Origin: an uncultured Lysobacter sp.
GTDB lineage: Bacteria > Pseudomonadota > Gammaproteobacteria > Xanthomonadales > Xanthomonadaceae
Reading direction: 5' to 3'
Length of the DNA stretch: 18,862 bases
Assembly (NCBI GenBank): GCA_946479915.1
Contig: CAMLHR010000002.1
Location: 1 to 18,862, forward strand
Part shown: one piece after another, positions 1 to 8,108 of the stretch
Position numbering within the stretch: the stretch's first letter is position 1
Layout: every line of letters begins with the position of its first letter
Position numbers and translations under genes: made by a program
The notes under the pieces: model-generated
Databases searched by the model: none
What the model was told of the DNA's origin: nothing
Seen by the model: only the letters and a program-made list of their open reading frames with translations

Positions 1-116
1 GCGGTGGCCGCGAATCGGGCTCTGATGCGTGGAAGGCCTACATGCGCCGCCAGACCAACACCATCAACTACTCCGACGCGCTGCCGCTGGCCCAGGGCAT
101 CAAGTTCGACCTTTGA
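1..116 (+). CDS. ALDH7-family aldehyde dehydrogenase, C-terminal end only (partial)
   Basis: Reading from base 3, the first 37 codons end at a TGA at 114-116. They encode the C-terminus of an ALDH7-type dehydrogenase (antiquitin, alpha-aminoadipic semialdehyde / piperideine-6-carboxylate dehydrogenase). The tail contains [19 protein letters not shown] followed by [14 protein letters not shown], which I recognise as nearly the same as the end of human ALDH7A1 and bacterial AmaB/PcD proteins. The family oxidises alpha-aminoadipate semialdehyde in lysine catabolism using NAD(P)+. Only the tail is here, so catalytic residues cannot be checked. The next gene starts 17 nt downstream on the same strand, so co-transcription is possible. 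The family call is fairly firm; the exact substrate is inferred. Confidence 0.85.
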   Translation, partial: GGRESGSDAWKAYMRRQTNTINYSDALPLAQGIKFDL

Positions 117-133
117 CCCATCGGGAGCCCGCA

Positions 134-418
134 ATGGCCGTCGCCCCACGCACCAGCACGACCGCACTGCTCAGCCTGGTCTTCGGGATCCTCTCGTGGT
201 GCGTGCTGCCGCTGGTCGGGGCGGTCGTCGCGGTGGTGACCGGCCACGTGGCGCGCGCGGAACTCCGCCGCGCCGCGCCCGGCGAGCTGGAGGGCGACGG
301 CATGGCGGTCGCCGGCCTGGTGCTGGGCTGGACGAACCTCGCGCTGTTGCTGCTCGGCCTGGCGCTGGTGCTGTTCGTCTTCGGCGGGATCGCCTGGCTC
401 GCCTGGCTGGTGAACTGA
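134..418 (+). CDS. DUF4190-family small membrane protein
   Basis: A 94-residue protein with two hydrophobic segments, about residues 12-35 and 62-92. They are joined by a basic stretch and the motif [16 protein letters not shown], which is typical of DUF4190 proteins (two transmembrane helices around a conserved GxGxAxAGLxLG motif). The function of the family is unknown. I chose the ATG at 134 because it has a good ribosome binding site, GGGAG at 123-127 with a 6-nt spacer, and because translation upstream of it is the tail of the dehydrogenase in another frame. The gene ends 4 nt before the pyrD start, so translation may be coupled, although no functional tie to pyrimidine synthesis is evident. 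Confidence 0.8.
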   Translation: MAVAPRTSTTALLSLVFGILSWCVLPLVGAVVAVVTGHVARAELRRAAPGELEGDGMAVAGLVLGWTNLALLLLGLALVLFVFGGIAWLAWLVN

Positions 419-422
419 GTCC

Positions 423-1478
423 ATGTACGGACTCGCCCGGCCCGTCCTGTTCGCGCTGGGGGCCGAACGTGCGCACGGGGCCGCGCTGGCGGCCCTCGAC
501 GCGCTGCACCGCGCGGGCGGCGCCAGGCTGCTGGCCGGCGCGGTGCGCCCCCTGCCGACCCAGGCCTTCGGCCTGGCGTTCCCGAACCCGGTGGGGCTCG
601 CCGCCGGACTGGACAAGAACGGCGCGCACGTGGATGCCCTGCTCGCCCTCGGCTTCGGGTTCGTCGAGGTCGGCACCGTGACCCCGCGGCCGCAGGCCGG
701 CAACCCGCGCCCGCGGATGTACCGGCTGCCGCGGCACCACGCGGTCATCAACCGGCTCGGGTTCAACAACGACGGCGTGGACGCGCTGGTGCGCAACGTC
801 TCCCGCGCGCGCCGCCGGGGCGGCCTGCTCGGCATCAACATCGGCAAGAACCGCGACACGCCCAACGAGTCGGCCGCTGACGACTACCTGCACTGCCTGG
901 AGAAGGTGTATCCGCTGGCCGACTACGTGACCGTCAACATCTCCTCGCCGAACACGGCCGGTCTGCGCGAGCTGCAGGAGGAGCAGGCGCTGCGCCGGCT
1001 GGTCGGCACGCTGCGCGAGGCCCAGGAGGCGCTCGCCGCCCGCCACGGCAAGCGGGTCCCGATGCTGGTCAAGATCGCGCCGGACCTGTCCGACCAGGAC
1101 ATCGACGCCGCCGCCCGGGTCCTGGGCGACCTCGAGGTGGACGGCGTCATCGCCACGAACACGACGGTCTCGCGCTTCGCGGTGCAGGGCTCGCGCCACG
1201 CCGACGAACAGGGCGGGCTGTCCGGCGAGCCGCTGATGGAGAAGTCCACCGCGGTGCTGCGGCGCATGCGCACCCGCCTGCCGGAGTCGATCCCGATGGT
1301 CGGCGTCGGCGGCATCCTGTCCGGCGCGGACGCCGCGGCGAAGATGTCGGCGGGCGCGATGCTCGTGCAGGTCTACACCGGGCTGGTGTATCGCGGCCCC
1401 CGGCTGGTGCTCGAATGCGTGGACGCGATGCGCCGCCGCAAGGAAGCCCCGAGCCGCGGCACGTTGCCGCCGGAATGA
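423..1478 (+). CDS. pyrD: Dihydroorotate dehydrogenase (quinone), class 2
   Basis: This is a 351-residue FMN enzyme that oxidises dihydroorotate to orotate with quinone as acceptor, at the inner membrane, in UMP synthesis. Family motifs are in order: [13 protein letters not shown] (55-67), [21 protein letters not shown] (78-98), NRLGFNN (110-116), [15 protein letters not shown] (171-185) with Ser175 at the class 2 catalytic base position (Ser175 in E. coli), [10 protein letters not shown], and the FMN-phosphate region [20 protein letters not shown]. The amphipathic N-terminal extension of about 45 residues marks class 2 rather than the soluble class 1 enzyme. Length matches the family. The start has no clear Shine-Dalgarno and lies 4 nt after the DUF4190 stop, so coupled translation is likely. 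Its own stop overlaps the murB start. Confidence 0.98.
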   Translation: MYGLARPVLFALGAERAHGAALAALDALHRAGGARLLAGAVRPLPTQAFGLAFPNPVGLAAGLDKNGAHVDALLALGFGFVEVGTVTPRPQAGNPRPRMYRLPRHHAVINRLGFNNDGVDALVRNVSRARRRGGLLGINIGKNRDTPNESAADDYLHCLEKVYPLADYVTVNISSPNTAGLRELQEEQALRRLVGTLREAQEALAARHGKRVPMLVKIAPDLSDQDIDAAARVLGDLEVDGVIATNTTVSRFAVQGSRHADEQGGLSGEPLMEKSTAVLRRMRTRLPESIPMVGVGGILSGADAAAKMSAGAMLVQVYTGLVYRGPRLVLECVDAMRRRKEAPSRGTLPPE

Positions 1479-2509
1479 ACGGCTACCGGGTCAGCCAGGA
1501 CGCGGACCTCGCGCGCCGCAACACCTTCGGTGTCGCGGTGCGCGCGCCGCTGCTGGTCGAGGTCGCCGACGCGGCCGCCCTGCCCGCGCTGTTCGCGGAC
1601 GAACTACGCGGCACGCCGGTGCTCGTGCTGGGCGGCGGCAGCAACCTGCTGTTCGCCGGCGCGCCCGACCACCCGGTGCTCGCGCTCGCCGGCACGCGGC
1701 GGTCCGTCGTCCAGGTGCTCGGCGACCGCGTCCGGGTGCGTGCCGATGCCGGCGTGGACTGGGACGGGTTCGTGCGCTGGACGCTGGCCGGCGGGTTGTG
1801 CGGCCTGGAGAACCTGGCGCTCATTCCGGGCACGGTCGGCGCGGCGCCGATCCAGAACATCGGCGCGTATGGCGCGGAGGCGCGGGAAACCATCGTCGCG
1901 GTGGAGGCGTTCGAGCCGGGCACCGGCGCCTTCCATCGCTTCACGAACGCCGAGTGCGCGTTCGCCTACCGTGACAGCCGGTTCAAGCGCGAGGCGGGGC
2001 GTTACGTGGTCACGGCCGTCGAGTTCGAGCTCGCCCGCGACGCGCCGCCACGCGTCGACTATGCCGGCGTCCGCGACGAACTCGATGGCATGGGCGTCGG
2101 CGGCTCGCCGACCGCCGCGCAGGTGGCCGCCGCCGTCACCGCGATCCGGCGGCGCAAGCTGCCGGACCCCGCCCGGATCGGCAACGCGGGCAGCTTCTTC
2201 AAGAACCCGATCGTGGCCACGGCGGACGCCGATGTGTTGCGTGCGGACCATCCGTCGATGCCGTGCTGGCCGGCCGGCGACGGCCTGGCGAAGCTGTCGG
2301 CCGCCTGGCTGATCGACCAGTGCGGCTGGAAGGGCCACCGCGACGGCGACGCGGGCGTCGCGCCGTCCCACGCGCTCGTGCTGGTCAACCATGGCACGGC
2401 GACCGGCGCCCAGTTGCTCGACCTCGCGCGGCGCATCGCGGCGTCCGTGCGGGACCGCTTCGGCGTCGCGCTCGAGCCCGAGCCGAGGATCGTGGGCGCC
2501 GACTGGTGA
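1475..2509 (+). CDS. murB: UDP-N-acetylenolpyruvoylglucosamine reductase
   Basis: A 344-residue type I MurB (E. coli is 342). It reduces UDP-GlcNAc-enolpyruvate to UDP-MurNAc with NADPH and FAD in the cytoplasm, the second committed step of peptidoglycan precursor synthesis. Visible motifs: NTFGV (16-20), the FAD-binding [10 protein letters not shown] (51-60), [21 protein letters not shown] (110-130), YRDSRFK with Arg166 (E. coli Arg159), [10 protein letters not shown] with the general acid Ser240 (E. coli Ser229), [14 protein letters not shown], and LEPEPRIVG near the C-terminus with Glu336 (E. coli Glu325). The start at 1475 forms an ATGA overlap with the pyrD stop. An in-frame ATG at 1415 would put 20 extra residues inside pyrD and is less likely. 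Confidence 0.98.
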   Translation: MNGYRVSQDADLARRNTFGVAVRAPLLVEVADAAALPALFADELRGTPVLVLGGGSNLLFAGAPDHPVLALAGTRRSVVQVLGDRVRVRADAGVDWDGFVRWTLAGGLCGLENLALIPGTVGAAPIQNIGAYGAEARETIVAVEAFEPGTGAFHRFTNAECAFAYRDSRFKREAGRYVVTAVEFELARDAPPRVDYAGVRDELDGMGVGGSPTAAQVAAAVTAIRRRKLPDPARIGNAGSFFKNPIVATADADVLRADHPSMPCWPAGDGLAKLSAAWLIDQCGWKGHRDGDAGVAPSHALVLVNHGTATGAQLLDLARRIAASVRDRFGVALEPEPRIVGADW

Positions 2510-3426
2510 ACGAGGGGCCGCCCAGTCCGCAGGTCCACCTGCGCGCCGCGTTGCTGATGCTTGGCAGCACGGCGTTCTTCGCCTGCATGGCCGTGGTCAT
2601 CCGGCTGGCATCGGAGTCGCTGCACACCTTCGAGATCGCGTTCTTCCGCAACTTCTTCGGGATGCTCGCCGCGCTGCCGCTGCTGCTGCACCACGGGCCC
2701 GCCCTGCTCAGGACCGACCAGCTCCCGCGCTATGTCATCCGCTGCCTGATCGGCGTCGGCTCGATGTTCGCCGGCTTCTGGGCCATCGGCCACCTGCCGC
2801 TGGCGCACGCCATCTCGCTCACCTATTCCTCGCCGCTGTTCGTGACGATCGCCGCCGTGTTCTGGCTGGGCGAGCAGGTCCGGGCCCGGCGGTGGACGGC
2901 GGTCGTCGTGGGCTTCATCGGCGTGCTGGTCATCGTCCGCCCGGGCACCGAGGGGTTCTCGGCCGGCAGCCTGGTCGCGGTGCTCGCGGCGATCCTCAGC
3001 GGCATCGTCGCGATCCAGATCAAGCAGCTCTCGCGCACCGAGCCCGCCGACCGCATCGTGCTGTGGACGACGATCCTGTGGGTGCCGATGTCGCTGCTGC
3101 CCGCCTTGTGGGTGTGGGAGTGGCCGTCGGGGATCACCTGGCTGTGGGTCGTCGCGGCCGGCACGCTGGGCACGGGCGGCCACATGCTCTGGACCCGCGC
3201 GCTCAAGCTCGGCGAGGTGTCGGCGCTGCAGCCGATCAGCTTCATGCAGCTGCCGCTGGTCGCCGTCGCCGGGTGGCTGCTGTTCGGCGAGTCGCTCGAC
3301 CGGTGGACCGTCATCGGCGCCGCCATCATCCTGTCCGCCAACGCCTACATCGCCCACCGCGAGGCGACCCTGCTGCGCAGGCACGCGACCACGGCCCCCG
3401 TCGAGGCCGCCAAGCCGGGCGAATGA
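2506..3426 (+). CDS. EamA/DMT-superfamily transporter
   Basis: A 306-residue polytopic inner-membrane protein with about ten hydrophobic helices in two homologous EamA halves, roughly residues 12-145 and 152-285. The second half contains the typical GEVSALQPISFMQLPLVAVAG and LFGES patterns. Drug/metabolite transporters of this kind export amino acids, nucleobases or other small metabolites; the substrate cannot be read from the sequence. The GTG at 2506 is chosen because it overlaps the murB stop in a GTGA arrangement, typical of coupled translation, and gives the usual length. A later ATG at 2557 would cut into the first helix. The position after murB suggests operon membership but does not prove an envelope role. 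The gene ends 1 nt before the stop of the convergent phosphatase gene. Confidence 0.9.
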   Translation: MNEGPPSPQVHLRAALLMLGSTAFFACMAVVIRLASESLHTFEIAFFRNFFGMLAALPLLLHHGPALLRTDQLPRYVIRCLIGVGSMFAGFWAIGHLPLAHAISLTYSSPLFVTIAAVFWLGEQVRARRWTAVVVGFIGVLVIVRPGTEGFSAGSLVAVLAAILSGIVAIQIKQLSRTEPADRIVLWTTILWVPMSLLPALWVWEWPSGITWLWVVAAGTLGTGGHMLWTRALKLGEVSALQPISFMQLPLVAVAGWLLFGESLDRWTVIGAAIILSANAYIAHREATLLRRHATTAPVEAAKPGE

Positions 3427-3427
3427 C

Positions 3428-4192
3428 CTACGGCAGCGCCGGCACGCCGCGGCGCTGCCAGGGGTGCCGGTGGTGGTGGAACACCACGAAGAAGCCCGCG
3501 ACCGCCCACGTGGACGCCGCCGCCCAGCCGGCCAGGATGTCCGACGGGAAGTGCACGCCCAGGTAGACCCGCGACAGGCCGACGGCCACCGCGAACGGCA
3601 ATGCCACCAGCAGCACCGGCCAGCGCCAGCGCGTGCGCCAGGCCAGCAGCACCGCGACCCAGGCCAGGGTCATCGAGCCCATCGCATGGCCGCTCGGGAA
3701 GCTGAAGGTGTGCTCGGGCGACAGCGACTCCCAGAGCGCCGGCCGCGCCCGCGCGTACACCTGCTTGGCCGCGATGTTGAGCAGCGCCGATCCCCCCAGC
3801 GCGAGCGCCGCGAACAGCGCCTCGCGCACCCGACGCAGGCCCGCGAGCGCGAGCACGAGCAGCACGTCGAACGGCACCACGAACCACGCATAGCCCAGCG
3901 CCGACGCCAGGAGCATGGCCTGGTCGAGCGCCGGGAACGACAGGGCGTGCGCGAACCGCAGCAGCGGCTCGTCGAAGGCGAACCCCTCGCCCTCGCGCAC
4001 CTCGTCGGCGAGTTCCGCGAACCCCCACAGCGGCAGCAGCACCCCGACGAACAGCAGCGCGATCCGCCGGCGGTACCGGACCAGGAAACGCGTGGCGAAC
4101 CGCGCCTCGCGCCCCAGGTCGCGGGCGGTGGCCGCGTTCGCCGGCTCAGCCGGGCTGCGCGCCCGCGCCATAGCGCCGGTCGACGTACGCAT
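3428..4192 (-). CDS. PAP2-family (phosphatidic acid phosphatase type 2) membrane phosphatase
   Basis: A 254-residue protein with about six transmembrane helices and the complete three-part PAP2 signature: Lys143-x6-Arg150-Pro151, PSGH at 166-169, and Ser207-Arg208-x5-His214-x3-Asp218. These residues form the phosphate-binding and phospho-histidine active site, normally facing the periplasm. Family members hydrolyse undecaprenyl pyrophosphate, phosphatidylglycerophosphate or phosphatidate. The location directly behind ispG (isoprenoid synthesis) fits undecaprenyl-pyrophosphate recycling, but that is inference. The start is uncertain: ATG at 4192 (used here) overlaps ispG by 47 nt and ATG at 4171 overlaps by 26 nt; neither has a clear ribosome binding site. 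No later ATG precedes the first helix, so an overlap with ispG is hard to avoid. Confidence 0.9.
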   Translation of the reverse strand: MRTSTGAMARARSPAEPANAATARDLGREARFATRFLVRYRRRIALLFVGVLLPLWGFAELADEVREGEGFAFDEPLLRFAHALSFPALDQAMLLASALGYAWFVVPFDVLLVLALAGLRRVREALFAALALGGSALLNIAAKQVYARARPALWESLSPEHTFSFPSGHAMGSMTLAWVAVLLAWRTRWRWPVLLVALPFAVAVGLSRVYLGVHFPSDILAGWAAASTWAVAGFFVVFHHHRHPWQRRGVPALP

Positions 4193-5438
4193 CCACCAGG
4201 CCGACGAACTCCCGCGCGATGTCGTCGCCGCGCAGCGTCACCGCCTTCTCGCCGTCGATGAACACCGGCGCGGCCGGCGCCTCGCCGGTCCCCGGCAGGG
4301 AGATCCCGATGTTCGCGTGCCGCGACTCGCCCGGGCCGTTGACCACGCACCCCATCACCGCGAGCGTCAGGTTCTCCGCGCCGGGGTGGGTGATGCGCCA
4401 TTGCGGCATGCGCTCGCGCACGTGTTCCTGGACCACCTTCGCGAGTTCCTGGAAGAACTCCGAGGTGGTGCGGCCGCAGCCCGGGCAGGCCGTGACCATC
4501 GGCGTGAACGCGCGCAGGCCCATCGTCTGCAGCAGTTCCTGGGCGACCACGACCTCGGTCGTGCGCGGCGCGCCGGGCTCCGGCGTGAGCGAGATCCGGA
4601 TCGTGTCGCCGATGCCTTCCTGCAGCAGCACGGCGAGCGCGGCGCTGGAGGCGACGATGCCCTTGCTGCCGATGCCCGCCTCGGTCAGGCCCAGGTGCAG
4701 CGCGAAGTCGCTGCGCGACGCCAGGTCGCGGTAGACCGCGATCAGTTCCTGCACCCCGCTGACCTTGCAGCTGAGCACGATGCGGTCGGCCGGCAGGCCG
4801 AGCTCCACCGCGCGGGCGGCCGAGTCGAGCGCCGAGCGGATGAGCGCCTCGCGCAGCACGCGGCCGGCGTCCCACGGTTCGGGCCGCCGTGCGTTCTCGT
4901 CCATCAGCGTCGCGGCCAGGGCTTGGTCGAGCGAGCCCCAGTTGGCGCCGATGCGCACGGGCTTGCCGTGCCGGATGGCGAATTCCACCAGCTGCGCGAA
5001 CTGCGTGTCCTTCTTGCGGCCGAAGCCGACGTTACCCGGGTTGATCCGGTACTTGGCCAGCGCCTCGGCGCAGGCGGGTTCGCCCGCGAGCAGCTGGTGG
5101 CCGTTGTAGTGGAAGTCGCCGACCAGCGGGACCGACACGCCCATCATCGCCAGGCGGTCGACGATGCGCGGCACCGCCGCGGCGGCCTCGGGATTGTTCA
5201 CCGTGATGCGCACGATCTCCGAGCCGGCACGCCACAGCTGCGCGACCTGCTTCGCCGTGGACTCCACGTCCGCGGTGTCGGTGTTGGTCATCGACTGCAC
5301 CACCACCGGCGCGCCGCCGCCGAGGGCGACGCCACCGACAAGGACCTGGCGCGTGTCGCGCCGCGGCGCGGGACCGAAGGCCCAGGCCGACAAGGGCGCC
5401 GACACACCGGCGGGAAGATGCTCTGGCTGCGCGTTCAC
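4146..5438 (-). CDS. ispG: 4-hydroxy-3-methylbut-2-en-1-yl diphosphate synthase
   Basis: A 430-residue IspG (GcpE), which converts MEcPP to HMBPP in the methylerythritol phosphate pathway using a [4Fe-4S] cluster. The cluster ligands are visible: Cys318 and Cys321 in [13 protein letters not shown], Cys364 in [11 protein letters not shown], and Glu371 seven residues on, matching the spacing of E. coli C270, C273, C305 and E312. The TIM-barrel half carries [29 protein letters not shown] and [11 protein letters not shown]. It is longer than E. coli IspG (372), from insertions in the middle, as I recall for xanthomonad proteins. The GTG at 5438 is chosen because the first conserved residues follow about 35 codons later and a -10-like TACAAT ends 6 nt before it. 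The open frame continues upstream to 5600 but would run antisense into xseA. Confidence 0.96.
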   Translation of the reverse strand: MNAQPEHLPAGVSAPLSAWAFGPAPRRDTRQVLVGGVALGGGAPVVVQSMTNTDTADVESTAKQVAQLWRAGSEIVRITVNNPEAAAAVPRIVDRLAMMGVSVPLVGDFHYNGHQLLAGEPACAEALAKYRINPGNVGFGRKKDTQFAQLVEFAIRHGKPVRIGANWGSLDQALAATLMDENARRPEPWDAGRVLREALIRSALDSAARAVELGLPADRIVLSCKVSGVQELIAVYRDLASRSDFALHLGLTEAGIGSKGIVASSAALAVLLQEGIGDTIRISLTPEPGAPRTTEVVVAQELLQTMGLRAFTPMVTACPGCGRTTSEFFQELAKVVQEHVRERMPQWRITHPGAENLTLAVMGCVVNGPGESRHANIGISLPGTGEAPAAPVFIDGEKAVTLRGDDIAREFVGLVDAYVDRRYGAGAQPG

Positions 5439-5475
5439 CCGCCCATTGTAGGGCCCCTGCGCTAGGCTTCCCCGA
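5439..5475. promoter_or_regulatory. Compact divergent promoter region between ispG and xseA
   Basis: Only 37 nt separate the two divergent start codons. On the minus strand TACAAT (5450-5445) stands 6 nt before the ispG GTG. On the plus strand TAGGCT (5463-5468) stands 7 nt before the xseA ATG. With normal -10 to +1 spacing both transcripts would begin at or next to the start codon, that is, leaderless. Each expected -35 region falls on or next to the other gene's -10, and neither resembles TTGACA. A partial ribosome site, GGGCGG, abuts the ispG GTG. Hexamer positions are seen; promoter activity is inferred. Confidence 0.5.
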
Positions 5476-6687
5476 ATGGGAACTTCCGTGACAACGGCCC
5501 GACGCGACGACGTCCTCACCCCGAGCCAGCTGAACACCCTGGCGCGCAGCCTGCTGGAGGATGCCTTCCCGCTCGTCTGGGTGGAGGGCGAACTGGGCAA
5601 CCTCTCCCGCCCGGCCTCCGGCCACCTCTACTTCACCCTGAAGGACGCACGCGCCCAGGTGCGCTGCGCGCTGTTCCGGCCGAAGAGCCAGTGGCTGAAG
5701 TTCGTGCCGCGCGAGGGCCTGCGCGTGCTCGGCCGCGGCCGGCTGACCCTGTACGAGGCGCGGGGCGACTACCAGCTCGTGCTCGACCACATGGAGGAGG
5801 CCGGCGAAGGCGCGCTCCGCCGCGCGTTCGAGGAACTCAAGGCGAAGCTCGCGGCCGAGGGCCTGTTCGACACCGATCGCAAGCGTCCGCTCCCCGCGTT
5901 CGCCCGACGCCTCGGCGTCCTGACGTCGCCCTCCGGCGCGGCCGTGCGGGACGTGCTCAGCGTGCTGCAGCGGCGCTGTCCGCTGCTCGACGTCGAGATC
6001 CTGCCGGTGCCGGTGCAGGGCGCGACCGCGGCCGCGCAGGTCGCCTCGATGCTGCAGCGCGCCGCGGCGAGCGGCCGCTACGACGTGCTGCTCGTGGCGC
6101 GCGGTGGCGGTTCGCTCGAGGACCTCTGGGCGTTCAACGACGAGCACCTGGCGCGCGCGATCGCGGCCTCGCCCGTGCCCGTCGTGTCGGCGGTCGGCCA
6201 CGAGACCGACTTCACGCTCGCCGACTTCGCCGCCGACGTCCGCGCGCCGACGCCGTCCGTCGCCGCGGAACTGCTGGTGCCCGACCGCGAGGACCTGCGG
6301 CGCCGCGTCGAGACGTTGCAGGCCCGCCTCGTCCGCCAGCAGCGCCACCAGCTGCGCCAGGCCGTGCAGCGGGCCGACCGGCTGTCGCTCCGGCTGGAGG
6401 CGCAGCGGCCGGGCGCGCGCATCGCCCTGCTCTGCCGTCGCCAGGCCGAGGCCCTGCGCCGCCTGTCGTCCGCCTGGCGCGTGCGCCTGCAGCGCGAACA
6501 GGCCGGCCTGCGAGGCCTCGCCCGGTCGCTGGAAGCGGTCAGCCCGCTCGCCACGGTCGCGCGCGGCTACGCCATCCTCCAGCACCAGGACGGCCGCGTG
6601 ATCCGCAGTGCGACGCAGGCCACGGCGGGCGACCGCGTCCACGCGCGGCTCGCCGACGGCACCCTCGACCTCGAGGTGCAACCATGA
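5476..6687 (+). CDS. xseA: Exodeoxyribonuclease VII large subunit
   Basis: A 403-residue XseA, the catalytic subunit of exonuclease VII, which degrades single-stranded DNA together with several copies of the small subunit XseB. It has an N-terminal OB-fold (about 13-108, including [21 protein letters not shown]), then the nuclease domain with [16 protein letters not shown] (146-161), [16 protein letters not shown] (208-223) and [22 protein letters not shown] (240-261). A basic/glutamine-rich coiled coil (about 270-350) and the closing [17 protein letters not shown] (352-368) follow. It is about 50 residues shorter than the E. coli protein (456); the coiled-coil arm seems to have one repeat fewer and the C-terminus is shorter. 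xseB is not in the window. The stop overlaps the next start (ATGA). Confidence 0.96.
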   Translation: MGTSVTTARRDDVLTPSQLNTLARSLLEDAFPLVWVEGELGNLSRPASGHLYFTLKDARAQVRCALFRPKSQWLKFVPREGLRVLGRGRLTLYEARGDYQLVLDHMEEAGEGALRRAFEELKAKLAAEGLFDTDRKRPLPAFARRLGVLTSPSGAAVRDVLSVLQRRCPLLDVEILPVPVQGATAAAQVASMLQRAAASGRYDVLLVARGGGSLEDLWAFNDEHLARAIAASPVPVVSAVGHETDFTLADFAADVRAPTPSVAAELLVPDREDLRRRVETLQARLVRQQRHQLRQAVQRADRLSLRLEAQRPGARIALLCRRQAEALRRLSSAWRVRLQREQAGLRGLARSLEAVSPLATVARGYAILQHQDGRVIRSATQATAGDRVHARLADGTLDLEVQP

Positions 6688-8108
6688 AGAAGACGTTCCC
6701 CTACTACCTCGCCGGCCGGCCGGTCGAGGCCAACACCGACCTGGAGGTCCGCGACAAGTACAGCGGGCGCCTGGTCGCGCGCGTCGCCCTCGCCCGCCGG
6801 CCCGCCGTGGTGAAGGCCATCGCGGCCGCGCACAAGGCGCGTGGCGCGATGGCCGCGTTCCCGCCGCATGCGCGTCGCGCCGTGCTCGAGCATTGCGTGC
6901 GACGGTTCCAGGAACGTGAGGAAGAACTCGCGCTCGCCCTGTGCGTCGAGGCCGGCAAGCCCATCCGCGATGCGCGCGGCGAGGTGTCGCGGCTGGTGGA
7001 CACCTTCCGGATCGCGGCCGGCGAAGCCACGCGCATCGACGGCGACGTGCCGGAACTGGAGATCGGCCCGCGCACCGAGGGCTACCGCGGCATGGTCAAG
7101 CGCGTGCCGGTCGGCGCCTGCAGCTTCATCACGCCCTTCAACTTCCCGCTCAACCTGGTCGCGCACAAGGTCGCCCCGGCGATTGCCGCCGGGTGCCCGT
7201 TCGTGCTCAAGCCGTCCGAACGCACCCCGCTGGGCGCGCTGATCATCGCCGAGGTCCTGGCCGAGACTGCGCTGCCGAAGGGCGCGTTCTCGATCCTGCC
7301 CTGCTCCAACGAGGATGCCGGACTGCTGGTGGAGGACGAGCGCATCGCGCTGCTGAGTTTCACCGGCGGCCTGGTCGGATGGGACCTCAAGGTGCGCGCC
7401 GGCCGCAAGAAGGTGGTGCTGGAACTGGGCGGCAACGCGGCCTGCATCGTGGACGCCGATCCGGGCAAGCCGCTGGACTTCGTGGTCGAGCGGCTGGTGT
7501 CGGGCGCGTACTATCAGTCCGGCCAGAGCTGCATCGCGGTCCAGCGGATCATCGCGCACGCCGACGTCTACGACCCGTTGCGCCGCAAGCTGAAGGCCGC
7601 CGTCGGCAAGCTGCGCATGGGCGACCCGCGCGACGAGCGCACCTTCATCGGCCCGATGATCGACGAGGCGGCGGCCGCGCGCGTCGAGGCGTGGATCGCC
7701 GCGGCGCGCAAGGGCGGCGCGCGCAAGCTCGCGGGCGGGCCGCGCGACGGCGTGATGATGCCGGCGTGGCTGCTCGAGGACGTCCCGCGCGACAGCGACC
7801 TGTACCGCCGCGAGGCGTTCGGGCCGGTCGCGTTCCTGGAACGCTGCGACGACTTCGACGACGCGCTCGATCGCGCCAACGACAGCGTGTACGGGTTGCA
7901 GGCCGGCGTGTTCACCGGTTCGCTCGCCCACGCGATGCGCGCATGGGACCGGCTCGAGGTCGGTGGCGTCATCGTCGGCGACATCCCCAGCTTCCGCGTG
8001 GACAACATGCCCTACGGCGGCGTGAAGCAGTCCGGCCTGGGCCGCGAAGGCGTGCGCCATGCCATCGCCGACATGACCGAGCCGCGCCTGCTCGTCGTGC
8101 GCGACTAG
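6684..8108 (+). CDS. NAD(P)-dependent aldehyde dehydrogenase family protein
   Basis: A 474-residue aldehyde dehydrogenase, cytoplasmic. Catalytic Cys283 lies in SGQSCIAV, the general base Glu247 in VLELGGNA, the oxyanion Asn153 in TPFNFPLN, and Lys176 in [12 protein letters not shown]. The C-terminus has [20 protein letters not shown]. It resembles the lactaldehyde / non-phosphorylating glyceraldehyde-3-phosphate dehydrogenase branch (opening [11 protein letters not shown], and DKYSG), but the substrate cannot be assigned. In the cofactor region the usual FTGS is FTGG (226-229). The ATG at 6684 overlaps the xseA stop, so the pair is probably co-translated, although no functional link to exonuclease VII is known. 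Its TAG stop shares the CTAG at 8105-8108 with the convergent gene. Confidence 0.93.
   Translation: MKKTFPYYLAGRPVEANTDLEVRDKYSGRLVARVALARRPAVVKAIAAAHKARGAMAAFPPHARRAVLEHCVRRFQEREEELALALCVEAGKPIRDARGEVSRLVDTFRIAAGEATRIDGDVPELEIGPRTEGYRGMVKRVPVGACSFITPFNFPLNLVAHKVAPAIAAGCPFVLKPSERTPLGALIIAEVLAETALPKGAFSILPCSNEDAGLLVEDERIALLSFTGGLVGWDLKVRAGRKKVVLELGGNAACIVDADPGKPLDFVVERLVSGAYYQSGQSCIAVQRIIAHADVYDPLRRKLKAAVGKLRMGDPRDERTFIGPMIDEAAAARVEAWIAAARKGGARKLAGGPRDGVMMPAWLLEDVPRDSDLYRREAFGPVAFLERCDDFDDALDRANDSVYGLQAGVFTGSLAHAMRAWDRLEVGGVIVGDIPSFRVDNMPYGGVKQSGLGREGVRHAIADMTEPRLLVVRD

Noticed and set aside
1415..1474. Upstream in-frame ATG for murB at 1415.
   Set aside because: The extra 20 residues lie inside pyrD and are unlike MurB; the ATGA overlap at 1475 gives the usual length.
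5439..5600. Upstream extension of ispG to an ATG at 5600.
   Set aside because: The added 54 residues are not IspG-like and would be antisense to the xseA N-terminus; the GTG at 5438 fits the family and the promoter-like hexamer.
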